Shown piece by piece: positions 41,609 to 53,221 of a stretch of DNA of 64,000 nucleotides. The notes under the pieces were generated by a model that saw only the letters and a list, made by a program, of their open reading frames with translations, was not told the origin of the DNA and did not search any database. The first letter of the stretch is position 1. Every line of letters begins with the position of its first letter. The position numbers and the translations under genes were made by a program. This DNA comes from Anastrepha obliqua (Eukaryota > Arthropoda > Insecta > Diptera > Tephritidae). The stretch spans positions 167,960,792-168,024,791 of the forward strand of contig NC_072892.1 in the NCBI RefSeq assembly GCF_027943255.1, in the 5' to 3' direction.

Positions 41609-44105
41609 TTGAGCCCTTGATTTTGAAAGTCGACTAAGTCATATTTTCCTTGTTTCGAGATAATTAGAGTTTTGCGTTTTAAAGGATTAAAAAATATTTT
41701 TGCACTATGGAAAATGATTTTTCGACAGTAAAGTAGTGCCAACAAACAAGAATTTATTATGGTTGTGAAATTTATAACCATTTTTAACTGGATATGTGCT
41801 TTTGAAAGGTTGCAAATGACTTAGTCGACTTTCAAAATTAACAGAATGACTTTATAAATGACTTATACCATCAAGGAAACATTTTTATTAGTAATTAACA
41901 TTTTATTCAAACTCATTTCATTGTAACAAAGTAAATTATTTGTTAATACATATTTAGGGAAGTAAAGTGTTTGTGAAAAATTGGTGGGATATAGGGTAGT
42001 AAATCCATCATATCTTTATGTTTTTCTTTTGTTATTGGTCTAATAGTTGTGTACAATGGAGGCAAATCAATATTTTTGTATATTTTACGTCTTCCTATTT
42101 TAGGTGAGAGGTCTAATATTTTGAATTCGGAATTCTCATCTAAGGAAGTTTTATAAAACATCTTATATGGAGAATTTTTTAGAAATCTGATCCATTGAAT
42201 TTTTAGCCAAGACACAGCTTCTCCATTGGTGTTTTTCTTTCTATTATTCGTTGAATCTTTTAGTTGTTTTGTCGAAATGAAATTTTTCTGAGCCATTTGT
42301 ACCACCAAAAATGGGTTTTTTTTTACATACTTCTATTAAATTATAATAATGCTCAGGTATGTATAAATAATTCGATTTTTTAATTTTAGTTTCTATCATA
42401 CCAAAATCGCGATCATTTGGCAAAAAAGAATGGCCGGATACCATAAATTTATGATCAACAGTTTCATCATTGTTATCAGATGACTGTACAATTTTTAACC
42501 AAACTAAAGCTATATTGATGTTACGATTTTGTCCTGTGCAGGCATCACTGTAAGCTATGACGTGCTTTTGAGTGGTAATGTCCTGAATGTGCTTTAAGAT
42601 GCAGGACGCAACTTCCTGTGATCCTCTTGAAGCGATTGTTTCATCCCATACATATATTACATTTTAGCATTTTCATTGTGGAAATTATGAAACCCCAAAT
42701 TGTATACATACATGTTGCGCTTATAATAAGCTACCGAAACAGAAAGTTTTGGATACGCAAGTGCTTTCTGTAGATCAAATGTGAAACCGTAATATTCACT
42801 CGGGTTATCTTTTGCTTTTTGTATGTCATCTGTTAAACTTTTTCTGGCCTGTTCGGCACTGATAAGATGTGAATCACGAATTTCCATAAGATGCAACTTC
42901 TCGTCTTCGTTACTGGATGCTTCTATTTTTAGTTTTAGTGAATCACACTTTTGGCAAGTGTCTTTACGAGGAGTATGAAAATTTAAGTTGAACTCCGTAT
43001 TGAAAATTTTCCTGTAAGTCCACTCCTTCACACGTGATATATTATTTTCATCACATTTTTTCACATACAGCTCATACATTTTTCGGATATCTAAGTCAGC
43101 ACTTAAATACTTTCGACCTGAAGTGTGATGTGATCTCGTGTAATGGCTCTCACATGCTGGAAAACTCAGAATATGTTCTCGTACCACTTTAATTTTATTT
43201 TCATCTGTTTTTCTAGATGAACCAAGCATTTTGCCACGTAAATCCATTCCAGGTGATTTGGCATTTAAGGCACCGTTTAATCTTCCGTAAGATATTTTAA
43301 AAGTATCCAAAAAAAAAAAGTTCTACAAATGGAAACTTCTGAATTTGGTAAATTTATATGATACTTATAACTACATTTTCCCATATATCCTTCTTCATTT
43401 CTGGGTCGTCTTTGCTTTATTGATAGTTTTCGAACCAAACCGTACAGAAACAAATTTGCTTTCCTATCTTCATATCCAATTGCATTTATACATTGTTTGG
43501 AACAACGGCAATCTTTATATTCGAAAAGTTTACCACTCACAAGCTTAGACTTTTTTGTTTCATATTCCTCTCCACTATTTCTCTTCATTTTTCTTATACT
43601 TCGTGCATAATTAAGTTGATTTCGGCTCCTCTTTCTTGATTTCATGTTGATTTCTTCCATTTGTAGGGGTTCCGAATTCACTTTCACAGTATCAGTTGAT
43701 TCATCTGAAGACGATATTGCTCTTATTCGTTTCCATTTCTTGGGAGCATTACTTAAACTTCTTCGCAGTACAATGTCTACAATTAACTATATTATAAATA
43801 GTACGTTTTTACATTTAAATGATTACTTGATCATACCTGAATCGTTATCTGAAGGCATTACAAAATTATTATTTATTTTCCAAAATTTCTCAACGAACTG
43901 ACTTAGTCGACTATCAAAATGAACAGTTTCCGTATTTTGTTTAACAACCAAAAAATACACTCAATTTTACGAGTTAATTTTCATGGCATACTGCTAATCT
44001 CTTCAGATTATGTTAGTTCATTAGGATTAGATAACAAGTAGCTGATAAACTCGATTTTTAAAAATTTTGACTTAGTCGACTTTCAAAATCAAGGGCTCAA
44101 TTAAC
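41609..44105 (-). mobile_element. 2.5 kb DNA transposon with DDE-like cysteine-rich ORF; superfamily uncertain
   Basis: Inverted terminal repeats of about 31 bp begin gagcccttgattttgaaagt at the left and end actttcaaaatcaagggctc at the right, with AATT outside both. Joining the flanks gives a continuous caacaattaaca, so AATT is the likely 4-bp target duplication. The core word gacttagtcgac plus ttcaaaat is repeated inside both ends (about 41820 and 43900). The single gene on the minus strand fills the interior. A 4-bp target and subterminal repeats fit Sola-type elements better than Tc1/mariner or piggyBac, but this is tentative. The element interrupts another AT-rich repeat-like sequence. 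Confidence 0.75.
41943..43858 (-). CDS. DDE-like transposase candidate (DUF7869-type), two exons, three frame breaks
   Basis: Exon 1 (43837-43858) encodes MPSDNDS. A 60-nt GT-AG intron (43777-43836) joins it in phase to a long second exon. The protein has a basic N-terminus (KSRKRSRNQ), cysteine motifs (CRCSKQC, CQKCDSLK) and an RNase H-like core. Candidate acidic residues are in GFTFDLQKAL, IAYSDACTGQNRN and SGHSFLPNDRDFGMIE. The last two motifs recall insect proteins carrying the domain I know as DUF7869; this is from memory. Three breaks interrupt the frame, two of them inside A/T homopolymers (about 43309 and 42315) and one near 42657. Apart from these the frame is open for about 600 codons. 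It may be a young pseudogene or an intact gene with assembly errors. It lies inside inverted terminal repeats, so a transposase role is inferred. Confidence 0.7.
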
Positions 44106-45269
44106 AAAGGGCGCCCGGGCAAATCGGCAATCGATAGCAAAACTTTAAATGCGTTTTTCTCAAAACTACGTTTTTTAAATTGGTGATCACTGTAACTTAA
44201 AAACCGCTTATAGATTTCAATGAAATTTATACCGCTTCTGAAAAACATAAAAAACTCGTGCCTGATGGAAGGAATTTTTTTTTTCAAAAATTTTGATTTT
44301 TTTTTTAAACAATTAATTGTCGGTTTTTTTCTCGGAATTCTGAAAAATATTTCCTGAGGCAGCCATATTGTTAATTTTACGAAAAAAAGGTTCGATCGGG
44401 ATCCACAGCGATAACTTTACAATAATAACAGTGCACACCTCCTCTGTCGGAGAAACAATTTTTTGTTACTCTTTCAGGCGAAATTTATATATGTATGGAT
44501 GTATGTATGTCTACCATCTAATATTTAAGCTGCTGGGATATTTTCAAAGTTCTAGGAAACAATTCATCTTTTATTCCACAATATTTCAAAGATTTTCCGA
44601 GAAAATCACATAGCAAAAATAACACTACTAAACCCACCGCTCATTTAAGACGCAAAATATTTTAAGATTATGACTTTAACAGCTTACAGTAATAACAAAA
44701 CAAACTCTCTCTATATGCACTTGTTTACATCCCAACACCTCCCTAACGAGTGAATGCAATATTTTTTTTTTCATATTACATTTATTACTGCAGCGTTAAA
44801 AAATAGTTCCTATCCTTCACTCTTTTTGTCAACTCAAATTTTTTCACAATACTAAAAACACATATTTTAAATAAATCCCACGCTATAATTTGTTGCTTAC
44901 TGACATCTTCACAATTGCAATTTGCCACACCCTCGTACATTTTTTAGAATTTTCCAATTTGATCCGATTTTTCGAGCTGCCTTTCTGATCTTTTTTGTGC
45001 TGATTTCCTGTACGATAATTCAAAGTGGCTGACAATAATCGCAAAGCGAATTGAATTGAAATGAAACAACGTAGCCGGCGAGATGCCAATGATTTTCTTT
45101 TCATGACATGCCAAATCAGCGCAGGAATCATTAACGGCGGACTGCTGTTGCCCTATGCTCATGCATATGCGTGTGTGTGTGTGTGTTGACCTTTCACTGT
45201 GCAGTTTTCGTGTAGATATTTATTTTTTTGTTTAATTTTTTTATCATCAAATATTTTTTTTATTTGCAG
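44106..45269. other. AT-rich flank, then probable host DNA
   Basis: 44106-44400 continues the sequence interrupted by the transposon. A GT microsatellite lies at 45171-45185. The interval ends in a pyrimidine-rich tract and tttgcag at 45263-45269. Confidence 0.45.
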
Positions 45270-45663
45270 ACCACCAATACGTGGAGGCTTACCGCTCCGT
45301 AACGTTCAATAGAAAAATAAATGGCACAATAGAAGGCCGAGATTTGAGCGCAAGATCAGCACACGCAGCTCGGTCGGATTCCAGGGATAATTGTGAGAAT
45401 CAGCAGCTACTTGCCTGCGTAGGTAGGGCGATATCAAAAGCGAAAGAAGAGTGGCGCAGGCACACACAATCAGCTGATTGCAGGTGGATGCGCTATTGTG
45501 CAACAAAATGCCCATTGAATTGCTACACCTCATCAGCACCTGAGGATTACCCATGAAGATCAGCCGGCAGCAGATCGAACCGTGTGACTTTCTGCGATCA
45601 GCGCAAGAGCAAGCAAACACGACAATTACCCTTAAACCAGCTGATGGTGATGACTTTTCTAAT
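45270..45663 (+). other. Candidate host exon with splice signals
   Basis: A long T-rich tract ending ttatttgcag (to 45269) is a strong 3' splice site. aatgtaagt at 45661-45669 is a consensus 5' splice site. The enclosed 394 nt are GC-richer than their surroundings. An ATG at 45553 opens 37 codons (MKISRQQIEPCDFLRSAQEQ and onward, ending ADGDDFSN) that reach the donor exactly in phase 0, with an in-frame stop just upstream. A second frame (from the acceptor to a stop at 45556) overlaps it by four bases. The simplest reading is a 5'UTR-plus-start exon of a fly gene, the rest lying outside this view. No homology is recognised, and the alternative is a chance frame. Confidence 0.4.
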
Positions 45664-47055
45664 GTAAGTCCGTGCAGTATTAGTGTTTTTGTTGTGTGGG
45701 TTTGTTTTTTATTTATTTTTTCTTTTTTTTTTTCTTTTTGCTCTATTCGTCTATGCGTGTGTGAACAGGTCTCCTGCAAAGAAAGGAGGAAAAAAAACAA
45801 CGTATTTAAGAAAAAATATTGTGTGCGACATTAAACAGCTGATCGCTCGGAAATTTTCCCAGCCTCTCAGCCCATTGGAAATTGTTAGTGTCGCCGCCGA
45901 GTTTTCGACCGAACTGAGCTGTGCACTGTCAATAGGACGAGATGAGACTTTATTGCTTTGTTTTTTGCTATTTTCAACTACTTACAGTTTCTTGTTGTTG
46001 TTATTTACTTAATTCCTCTGCCTGAGAATCACAAATACAGCAAGGAAATTTGAGTTCTTGTTTGATTAACTGCGCAGCAGCTCAGGAGAAAACAAAGCAC
46101 GAAGTGCTTAACACATGTTGTTCTTGTTGTTGGTCAAGTGCAGTGGGAGCAATGTCAACCTGCCAGAAAATAACAACAATGCACATACAACAACTATGTG
46201 CCTAAATAATTGGCATGAGAATCAGTTACTTTTTCGAGCAAGCAGCCCGGATTAAATGACTTTTCTTTCAGTTTTGTCTCCCGCACAGCTGATGGGCCTC
46301 GCTCTTTTTTGCTTCATTCGGCATATGAGCATATTTAGACTATTTGTTTTTGTTTTTTATTGTGTATTTTTTTTTGTATTTTTTTTTTGCATTTTCTCCA
46401 CCGGTGACATGTTAACTGTAAAGCGCACAACAGGATACTCAAATTCTATGGCTGCTACAACGGCCCAGCCACTTAAAGTATTAATTGACCATTTTACCGT
46501 TTTACTTGGCACTCAAGTCCTCGCCGTGACTGCCACTTGCAATCTTCCTTGCAGACAATACGAAGAAAGCATTTAGCAATTAAAGTGTTGGGAAAATGCC
46601 GCACAGCTACTACACACAGGGCATCTACTTGGAAATGTCGAAATGTGGGCTGGGCTAACATACAAACATTCATTATATTTATTATATATGGACGCTCTAC
46701 TTTGGTTTTTGTTGTTGCATTCTCTGAAAATATCGTGTGTCAATCGCGCCGATTATTTTCCTACTTCCTTTACATTTTAGTCCATATTTTATTTGACCAA
46801 TATTTGTCAACTGAAATTTATACCCAACAAAACCGAACTCCACAAGTTTTCTGTTATTTAATTTTATTTATAATATTTTGCTCCTCGCCTTTCTCTGGCA
46901 ATCACATGTTTGTATAAGTGTGTTTATTAACGGACAATGTTTGCAGCTAAAGTGATGTGTAAATACTTGCTTACAGGGTGTCTGGGATATTTAAAGACAA
47001 GTTTTTAAGAAAATTTGTAAACCTCTCTAATTTTTCGACTTTGTTAGATGGATAG
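45664..47055. other. Putative intron or intergenic DNA
   Basis: T-rich tracts and frames with low-complexity Phe runs (45683-46012, 46256-46576) are present. No domain was seen. Confidence 0.4.
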
Positions 47056-47059
47056 CCAC

Positions 47060-47345
47060 TGCTCTCGAATTTGGTAGGTATCCTTTCCGGTCACTATTCG
47101 TTAGGTGTCCATGCGGTGAGGCTTGTGATTTCTTCAAGTCCTTTCTGCAGATGCTGCCTGGAGGACGAGGTGGAATCATCTCAGTACCTGTTTCTCGGCA
47201 CATTCTTCTCAGCACCTTCTTCTCAGCTGCCCTGCTCTCGTTGGGTGCAGATTTAGACATCTGGGATCTCACTTTTACGCTACACTTGCGGATATCACAC
47301 ATCTGGTGAATTTCATCAGTAGCTAGAAGCTGTTAATACAAACAT
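47060..47345 (+). pseudogene. RNase H-type retrotransposon C-terminal fragment
   Basis: The frame reads VGILSGHYSLGVHAVRL then FCRCCLEDEVESSQYLFLGTF, the segment and Cys-His knuckle that end RNase H-bearing non-LTR ORFs. After a small duplication around tcttctcagc, the 3' part continues in another frame. Minus-strand frames here are shadows. Confidence 0.65.
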
Positions 47346-47479
47346 GAAACGCCACTGTTGGTCGTCATCCTCTAATCCAAAGCCCTCTTTTCGCTTCCTT
47401 TCACCTGTCTGGTTCCTTCCCTTCTCATACTGAGCATTCGCAATTTATCAGCATAGGGATAATAATGACTTTTCTAAAC

Positions 47480-48600
47480 ATCTTTTGGTTGTACCCTGGC
47501 GGGTAAGGGTTTCGCCTGGCGTAACCCCATAGTTTGGTGCCAGCTAACCTCACTTAGCCTTAGCACTTCACCTCTAAGCTTCTCCTTGATGTGTGTTGTG
47601 CCATAACAAGGAAAGTCTCGGGTCCTTTTAATGAAGAGGTCGCAGCCTCTCTTGCCAATGCGTCCGCTACTTCGTTCCCATTATACCGCTGTGCCCTGGG
47701 ACCCACATCAGCCGGATGCGATGTCTGACAGACCCTTCCTCCTCCTCCTCATTCTTGCAGCTTCTTTAATAGTCGCAATGAAGTTTATTAAATATCTTGT
47801 ATCAAAGCCACTAGCATTGAGACGTTTGCCTTAGTTGATGAAGTAGCTACTTTTTCGGATTATCCACCCATCTCGAGAATGGCAAACTGTGTTAACATCT
47901 CTGTTCAAGTCGTCATGCCGAATGTGATGCTGCGTTCATAATAGATTCAGTTTCTCGATACACGCAAATATCAGTGAGGACTTAATTTCACAGGATGGCA
48001 TAGCCTTCAGTGCCGCCTGACTGACGCTCATAATGACAATTCGCTCATTCCGGAAGTTCTTGTCTAAGTTAATCAGTTAATCTCTGCACACAGACAGATG
48101 ACACACATTTCCGTTTGAAAGATGCTTGAACAACTACCCATCGACACAGAACGCTTGGCTCTGGGGCCATATATTCCCGCATCTATCTTATGCCTATGTT
48201 ACCTTCGAGCCATCTGTGTACCAGTATATGGTAAACTCCTGGAGTTTCCTTTCAAATGCAGGTGTCCTCCAGTTTACGTTATCGACCTGTTCAGAGTAGC
48301 TGGGTAAGTGGCAACTGTAGACTCAGCACTGCCATGTTCTTAGATGATATCACTTTTCCTCTACCGAAGCATTCCCTTGTAATATTCAACAGCGTACGCT
48401 TAGTTGATTGTTGTATAACTATATGAAGCTCCAGCATCACCTCCATCGCAGCTGTATGACAGATTCGCATCGTCCCCGTAATGCACAGGCATGCTAAGCG
48501 CTGAAGCTTAATTAGTGCTGCCAGCAGTGTCGGGAGAGCGACTCTCGATGCCCATCAACTGCTCCATATGATATCATTGGCTTTATTGCCAAGATGTACA
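47480..48600 (-). pseudogene. RNase H-bearing retrotransposon remnant, tail-to-tail with the preceding one
   Basis: Minus-strand text from about 48560 gives LACLCITGTMRICHTAAMEV, the connection region after the reverse transcriptase. RLMWVPGHSGIMGNEVADALA follows at about 47720-47650 (the first part of this phrase is separated by a one-base shift), the fourth RNase H block. KEKLRGEVLRLSEVSWHQ lies near 47590. The RNase H strands with the first acidic residues are too damaged to see. Many stops are present. Confidence 0.65.
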
Positions 48601-49170
48601 TCCATTTCAGGATTCTTGGGCTACATCGCCAGGATTTTGCAGTTAAAAGTTTGCAAATCATGAAAGCCTTTGCTGCTTCGGACAAGGTTGCGACTTTGCT
48701 AACTTTGAACCTTGCAAGGTGCCTCTACTTTAACATCGCATACTGCATTTCAAAGAGAAGGATTCACACTAAGCAGCTGGTCTGAGTTAGAGTTCAACTG
48801 CATATTTACCGCTACTCACTAACATAATTACTAATACCATATAATACAGGATTGGCAACATTTTTCTAAGCCCCATGTTCTGCGGAAGCATTCACCCTAA
48901 GACATTACGGACGGAAATCCATTACTAAAACCAATGAAATACCTAAAGCACTTGAATATTTAATACAGCGCGAACACAGCCAAACAGTTTCCAACAAATT
49001 TGGAAGGGCCTCGATTCCAATTTTTTAGTCCAAAGATCTTGGAATTGCCATTAATTGTGTCAATCCAGATTTTCCTTGAGCGATCATTTTACATGGCACA
49101 TACAGTTTACTATACTACAATAATAAGATCTACATATTTTTTAAAATTTCGTTTGGGTCCATCCTCACAA
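48601..49170. other. Unassigned stretch
   Basis: No recognisable motif. It is possibly the decayed upstream part of the minus-strand element. Confidence 0.35.
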
Positions 49171-49179
49171 CATATCGGG

Positions 49180-49720
49180 CCACTTAAGACGCTGTAGCTT
49201 GATGTAGTCGGCGATTTGGAAGTCGTTTAGCTCTGCTAGGCATTCATCGTTGTAACGTAGGCGATAGTTGATGTGATCTTTCAGCATCGATCCAAGGGTG
49301 CAACGTAGAGTTTTTTGCTCAAATTCGCTTTTAAGCTTTTCTTCATTCCCTTTCCAATGATTTCCGCCTCAGCTTTCAGAAGCATTAGTAACGCAAGGCC
49401 TTGTTTTATTGAGTTTCAGTTTCGTTTCCTTAGAAAAAAAAGAAACGAGTAGCCTGAGCCTTGTATAGCAAAAAGAAGACCACGTTCTTCGTCTAGAGCC
49501 TCACATTAACTTTTTATTTGGATGTTGCCTCCGCAGAGATGATAGATCCAAGATATTTGAACAACGCTATTAGCTCAAAAGTATGGCAGATTTACGTTCA
49601 TTTGAAACTTTTCCAGTGCCCAAAACTTCAATATTTGATTCATTTATGCGGTGACTCGAGCTTCTGGCTGCATTCTCAAGTTTTAGAAAATCGTTTAAAA
49701 ATTTAAGATAGTTCCCCGAA
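49180..49720 (-). pseudogene. RTE-like retrotransposon thumb-region remnant
   Basis: The minus strand gives FELIALFKYLGSIISAEATSK at about 49600-49520, and YNDECLAELNDFQIADYIKLQRLKWPDML at about 49260-49175. These two conserved segments flank the thumb in RTE-like elements; compare YELYDNIDIAERIKIQWLRWLDHV at 55345-55415. The section between is degraded and the active site is absent. Confidence 0.6.
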
Positions 49721-49744
49721 ATAGTCAGGTTGCAGTCGAGCTAC

Positions 49745-50760
49745 TTACCAGAGTAGGGTAGGAAATCACGAGGCCGTCGCTTCAGCACTCAGACTTAATA
49801 GTATGGCGTTATAGAAGAGCCGGCGGCTCGGCCACGGCTCTATACTACACACTATGGGGAGCCACCTTCGACAGGCGCTTCAAGACTAGCATCCCGTGAA
49901 GAAGAGAGTGGCAAACACAATGACCATGGAGAAGAGGGAAAATAAATTTTCACGCGGATGGATCCAAGTTAGAAATAAAGTAGCTTATGGGGTTTTTTCA
50001 AAAGAGGAACATAGGACTGGAATTATCTGAACTACTCTAGGGTCTACCAGGCATAAAGGGTCTTAGTCATAAAGGAGGTATCTGTGTACTGTAACTGTCT
50101 GGCAGCTAAATGATATTAGCACCGACTTCAAGGTCAGTCTTACATGGATTCCGGGACGTAGAGATATTGAAGGAAATTGCAGCCAGAAGGTAGCCAGAAA
50201 GGGTGTTAATCTGCCACTGCTTGAAAACAGAGGCAATATTGGAATCCCTACGGCAACTTGCAAATTGAGGATAAAAACAATTATTCTCTAAGAGGCCAAT
50301 AGGTCATGGAGAGAAGAAAATACGTGTATTACAACCAGGCTGATTTGGCCGCAAATAGATAGCATAGAAGACGTCAGGAGATCGTTCAACTTTTCAATAG
50401 AGAACATTTCGAAGGTCGTGGCTTATGTCAACGGCCACTTGCTCTTAGGCTAGGAGGATAATATGAAATTCATGAAATTCAAAAAAATACTAAATAAACA
50501 AAGACCTATTAAAAAACATAAATACAAAAACAAAAAATTAAAAAAAAATATTTTTTTTAATAAATTACTCAAATTAAAACATTTTGGTAATAAATTACTG
50601 AAATAAAAAAAATGTTTAATTTTTAAAACTTTTTTTATATAAAAAAAAATATGTAATATATTTTTTGTTTGATAAAAAAAAATATAAAATAAAAAACGTC
50701 TCATGAATACTGCAGAAGTTGTAGAGACGAGGAAGAGACCAGTTAGTCCACTCAGCTTCC
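49745..50760 (+). pseudogene. RNase H-bearing retrotransposon remnant, interrupted by an AT-rich insertion
   Basis: VASALRLNSM and RLGHGSIL (about 49770-49840) belong to the connection region. DFKVSLTWIPGRRDIEGN (about 50125-50175) is the fourth RNase H block. RSFNFSIENISKVVAYVNG precedes the break at about 50457. The sequence resumes at 50701 (ctcatgaatactgcagaagt), which in the related copy at 4880 is continuous with taggagttttct. The zinc-knuckle text after 50720 is cut short. It is the same family as 4880-5110 and 36120-36622. Confidence 0.7.
50458..50699. repeat. AT-rich insertion inside a retrotransposon remnant
   Basis: About 240 bp of almost pure A/T separate two halves of retrotransposon text that are continuous in the copy at 4880-4990. 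No convincing terminal repeats or target duplication were seen, so its nature is unknown. The minus-strand frame across it is a low-complexity Phe/Leu artefact. Confidence 0.5.
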
Positions 50761-51028
50761 GTCAAATGTCCTCTGTACAAAGTTATTTCTTTGCTCTAAC
50801 TTCAGGCTGTTCGATGAATATCTTCCTTCAAGATCAGCTAAAAATAGAACGCGAAACGATATACCCTGTTTATAATTAAACTGAAAGAAGCAGATATTTG
50901 TTTATTATTTACACTTGATTGTGCAATGGATATTCTCATCACTTGTGTCCACAAGAGTGGTAGCCACAATATTTCAGTTCTCGTATATCGTCCATTAATA
51001 ATGTCACCAGCACTTCATTCACACCAAA

Positions 51029-51425
51029 CCACACACACACACACACACACGCACGCACACCAATTGGATAAAGATTCCAGGAATCCCGCCAACAGCCAAA
51101 CATAAGTGACACATTTATCAGCGCATTTACGATAAGCCCGATTTCCTACAGGAAGGTCAAGAAATCTTCAAAGAGTGGCAGGCAGTGGTAAGAAGCAAAA
51201 AGGAGCATATGAGCTACCTTCATATCGACTGCCGAGCGATTTAATCAAAACCGAATCACATTTGTACGCGCTTGATTGCCTGCATATCCAAAGGATATAC
51301 GAAAACCCATACAAATACACACAAACTTCCCGCGCGCACTGAAAGGATTTCCTCTTGATTGACATTAGATTGCTATACATTGTTTGTTGTTGTTCTATTT
51401 GTTGTTGTTCCATTTGTTGTTGTTC
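51029..51425. repeat. Microsatellites: (CA)n and (TTG)n
   Basis: A CA repeat lies at 51029-51059 and a TTGTTG-rich tract at 51380-51427. The latter yields a Gln-rich minus-strand frame (51168-51449), which is not convincing as a gene. Confidence 0.8.
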
Positions 51426-51427
51426 TT

Positions 51428-53215
51428 TGTGGCATTTAATCAAATTCATTCATAAATTGGCGGGATAAGCGGCGTGGCAAACAATAATGCACTGACAACA
51501 GGTACCAACCAAGCCGCTTGATACACTTGTGCCTGCCGTTCCACACACCCTGCTTCTCCATCAATCCGGCAAGTAAACCCACAAGAGACAATGATTTTCT
51601 TTCAGCGAAGTGTTGATATTGCTCGTACAATGTTGTTATTGTTGCTGCCTATTATCCTGTGTGTCTTCCTTCGCGTTCAAAGGGCGCACAAACAACAACC
51701 AACAGACCAATCGACCAACCTTCCGAACGACCGACCGACCGACCAATTCGTGCGCCGTGCATGAGGCATGGGAAAGTCTGGTGGAGAGAGTGTGTGCGTA
51801 TGTATGTGTGGTGCACTTGAAAGGATTTCCAAGAAATTTCAAACGTACGAAATAACCATGAATGGCTCATTTTTTCCACTTCTTTCAAAGCCGAAAACCA
51901 CAGGTTGGAGGAGAATTAAAAAAAAAAAATAGCAGAAAAAGATAAGTTCGACTGGGTTGTGGCCGAGCTCCATTTTTCTGCCGTTTGCTGCTGCTCTTTC
52001 AACGCCATCGTCTGCTTAAACAACAAGATCGGCGCAGCTTCTCATGATCAGCGTAAACGTCCGCCACTTCGTCCTCAATGTCGCCCGTTGTGCGGCCGCT
52101 AAGTAAACATAAAAAAATTCCTCGAATTTTGTGTTTTTGTGGGCATGAAAAAGCGCGCCAAAAATCTCGCCGCTGCGCAAAGTGGAGCCATGAGAAAATA
52201 AAGAAAAGGTAGCGGCGATAGTGATGTTTGTATGTATAGGTGCATATACTCGTACAGAGGTTCCATATGTATGCGCTTGCCCATAAATTTGTTAGGAGTT
52301 CTGTGTGCTTGTATGTCTGTTGGTTGGTATGGTTGTTGCACAAAGCAACTGATTATGCACAAGAACTTGTTTGGACGACATGCGACTTCCCTTCGTGTGG
52401 GGTTGTTCTGTGAATCGTTTTCCAATAACGTTTCCCTGATAATTCTTCGATACTTTAAGCAGACGTAGGTTGTAGAAATCACCACATCTTGTCAGTTAGT
52501 TGTCATTCGCAATTCATTTTTTACACAAATTCTCTAATTATCTGTAGGCACTTCTCGACATTCCGCTTCATTACACTGCTGGTACGCAGTGTTATGCAAA
52601 TTCACTCCAGTGTATGAGCTGAGCAAACAGATATGGTTCGAAAGGGAAGCAAAAAGTACAAACATCAGCTCAAGAGTTATTATCCTGTGCCTTGCGAGAG
52701 GATGCTGTTTAAACAAGTTTTTTCTTTAGTACAAAAAGGAGCAAATATTGGCACTACGCAAATAGTGGAAAGAATATTCAAGTAGCGTTCAATTAGTTAG
52801 TTAAAGAAGCACAAGAATTCCTATTTTTTCTACCAGAAGTGATTTCAAGCCTTTCCTGTTGCGGATTTCTTAAAGTTTCTTCTTGTTCAACAATTTTTTT
52901 TATTTCTTCCTGTACTGCCACAATTTTTTATATTTGAGACCAGCAACTTGCGCCAGGTAGCTTCTAAATCTAATTTTCAGCTAACTGCGCACCGGTGTCC
53001 ATGTCACGAAACCCGATTTTTTTTATACTCATGAATATTTAAGTCGCTGTAGACGGTGTACCATACATCTAAATCCCAGGGCCCATTCCTACTACATACA
53101 AAAACCACAAAAGGTAATATTGAGAAAAAGTTTTGTCTCATGGTAATCCTTGCCTGCTTTTTTTTAGCGGTGAGGTTTGGTGCCACATCTTGAAAAAAAA
53201 CGATAAAAAAGATAA
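51428..53215. other. Probable unique host DNA
   Basis: Mixed composition, with CCGAC repeats near 51735. Frames on both strands near 51610-52485 overlap heavily and lack domains. Nothing could be assigned. Confidence 0.4.
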
Positions 53216-53221
53216 CGATTG

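Noticed and set aside
47877..47915. About 30 bases similar to the 5' region of the mariner fragment at 2500
   Set aside because: The match is short and surrounded by retrotransposon sequence; it is not enough to call an element.
52000..52485. Overlapping 110-130 codon frames on the minus strand
   Set aside because: The frames overlap each other in different phases with no domain; composition is that of non-coding DNA.
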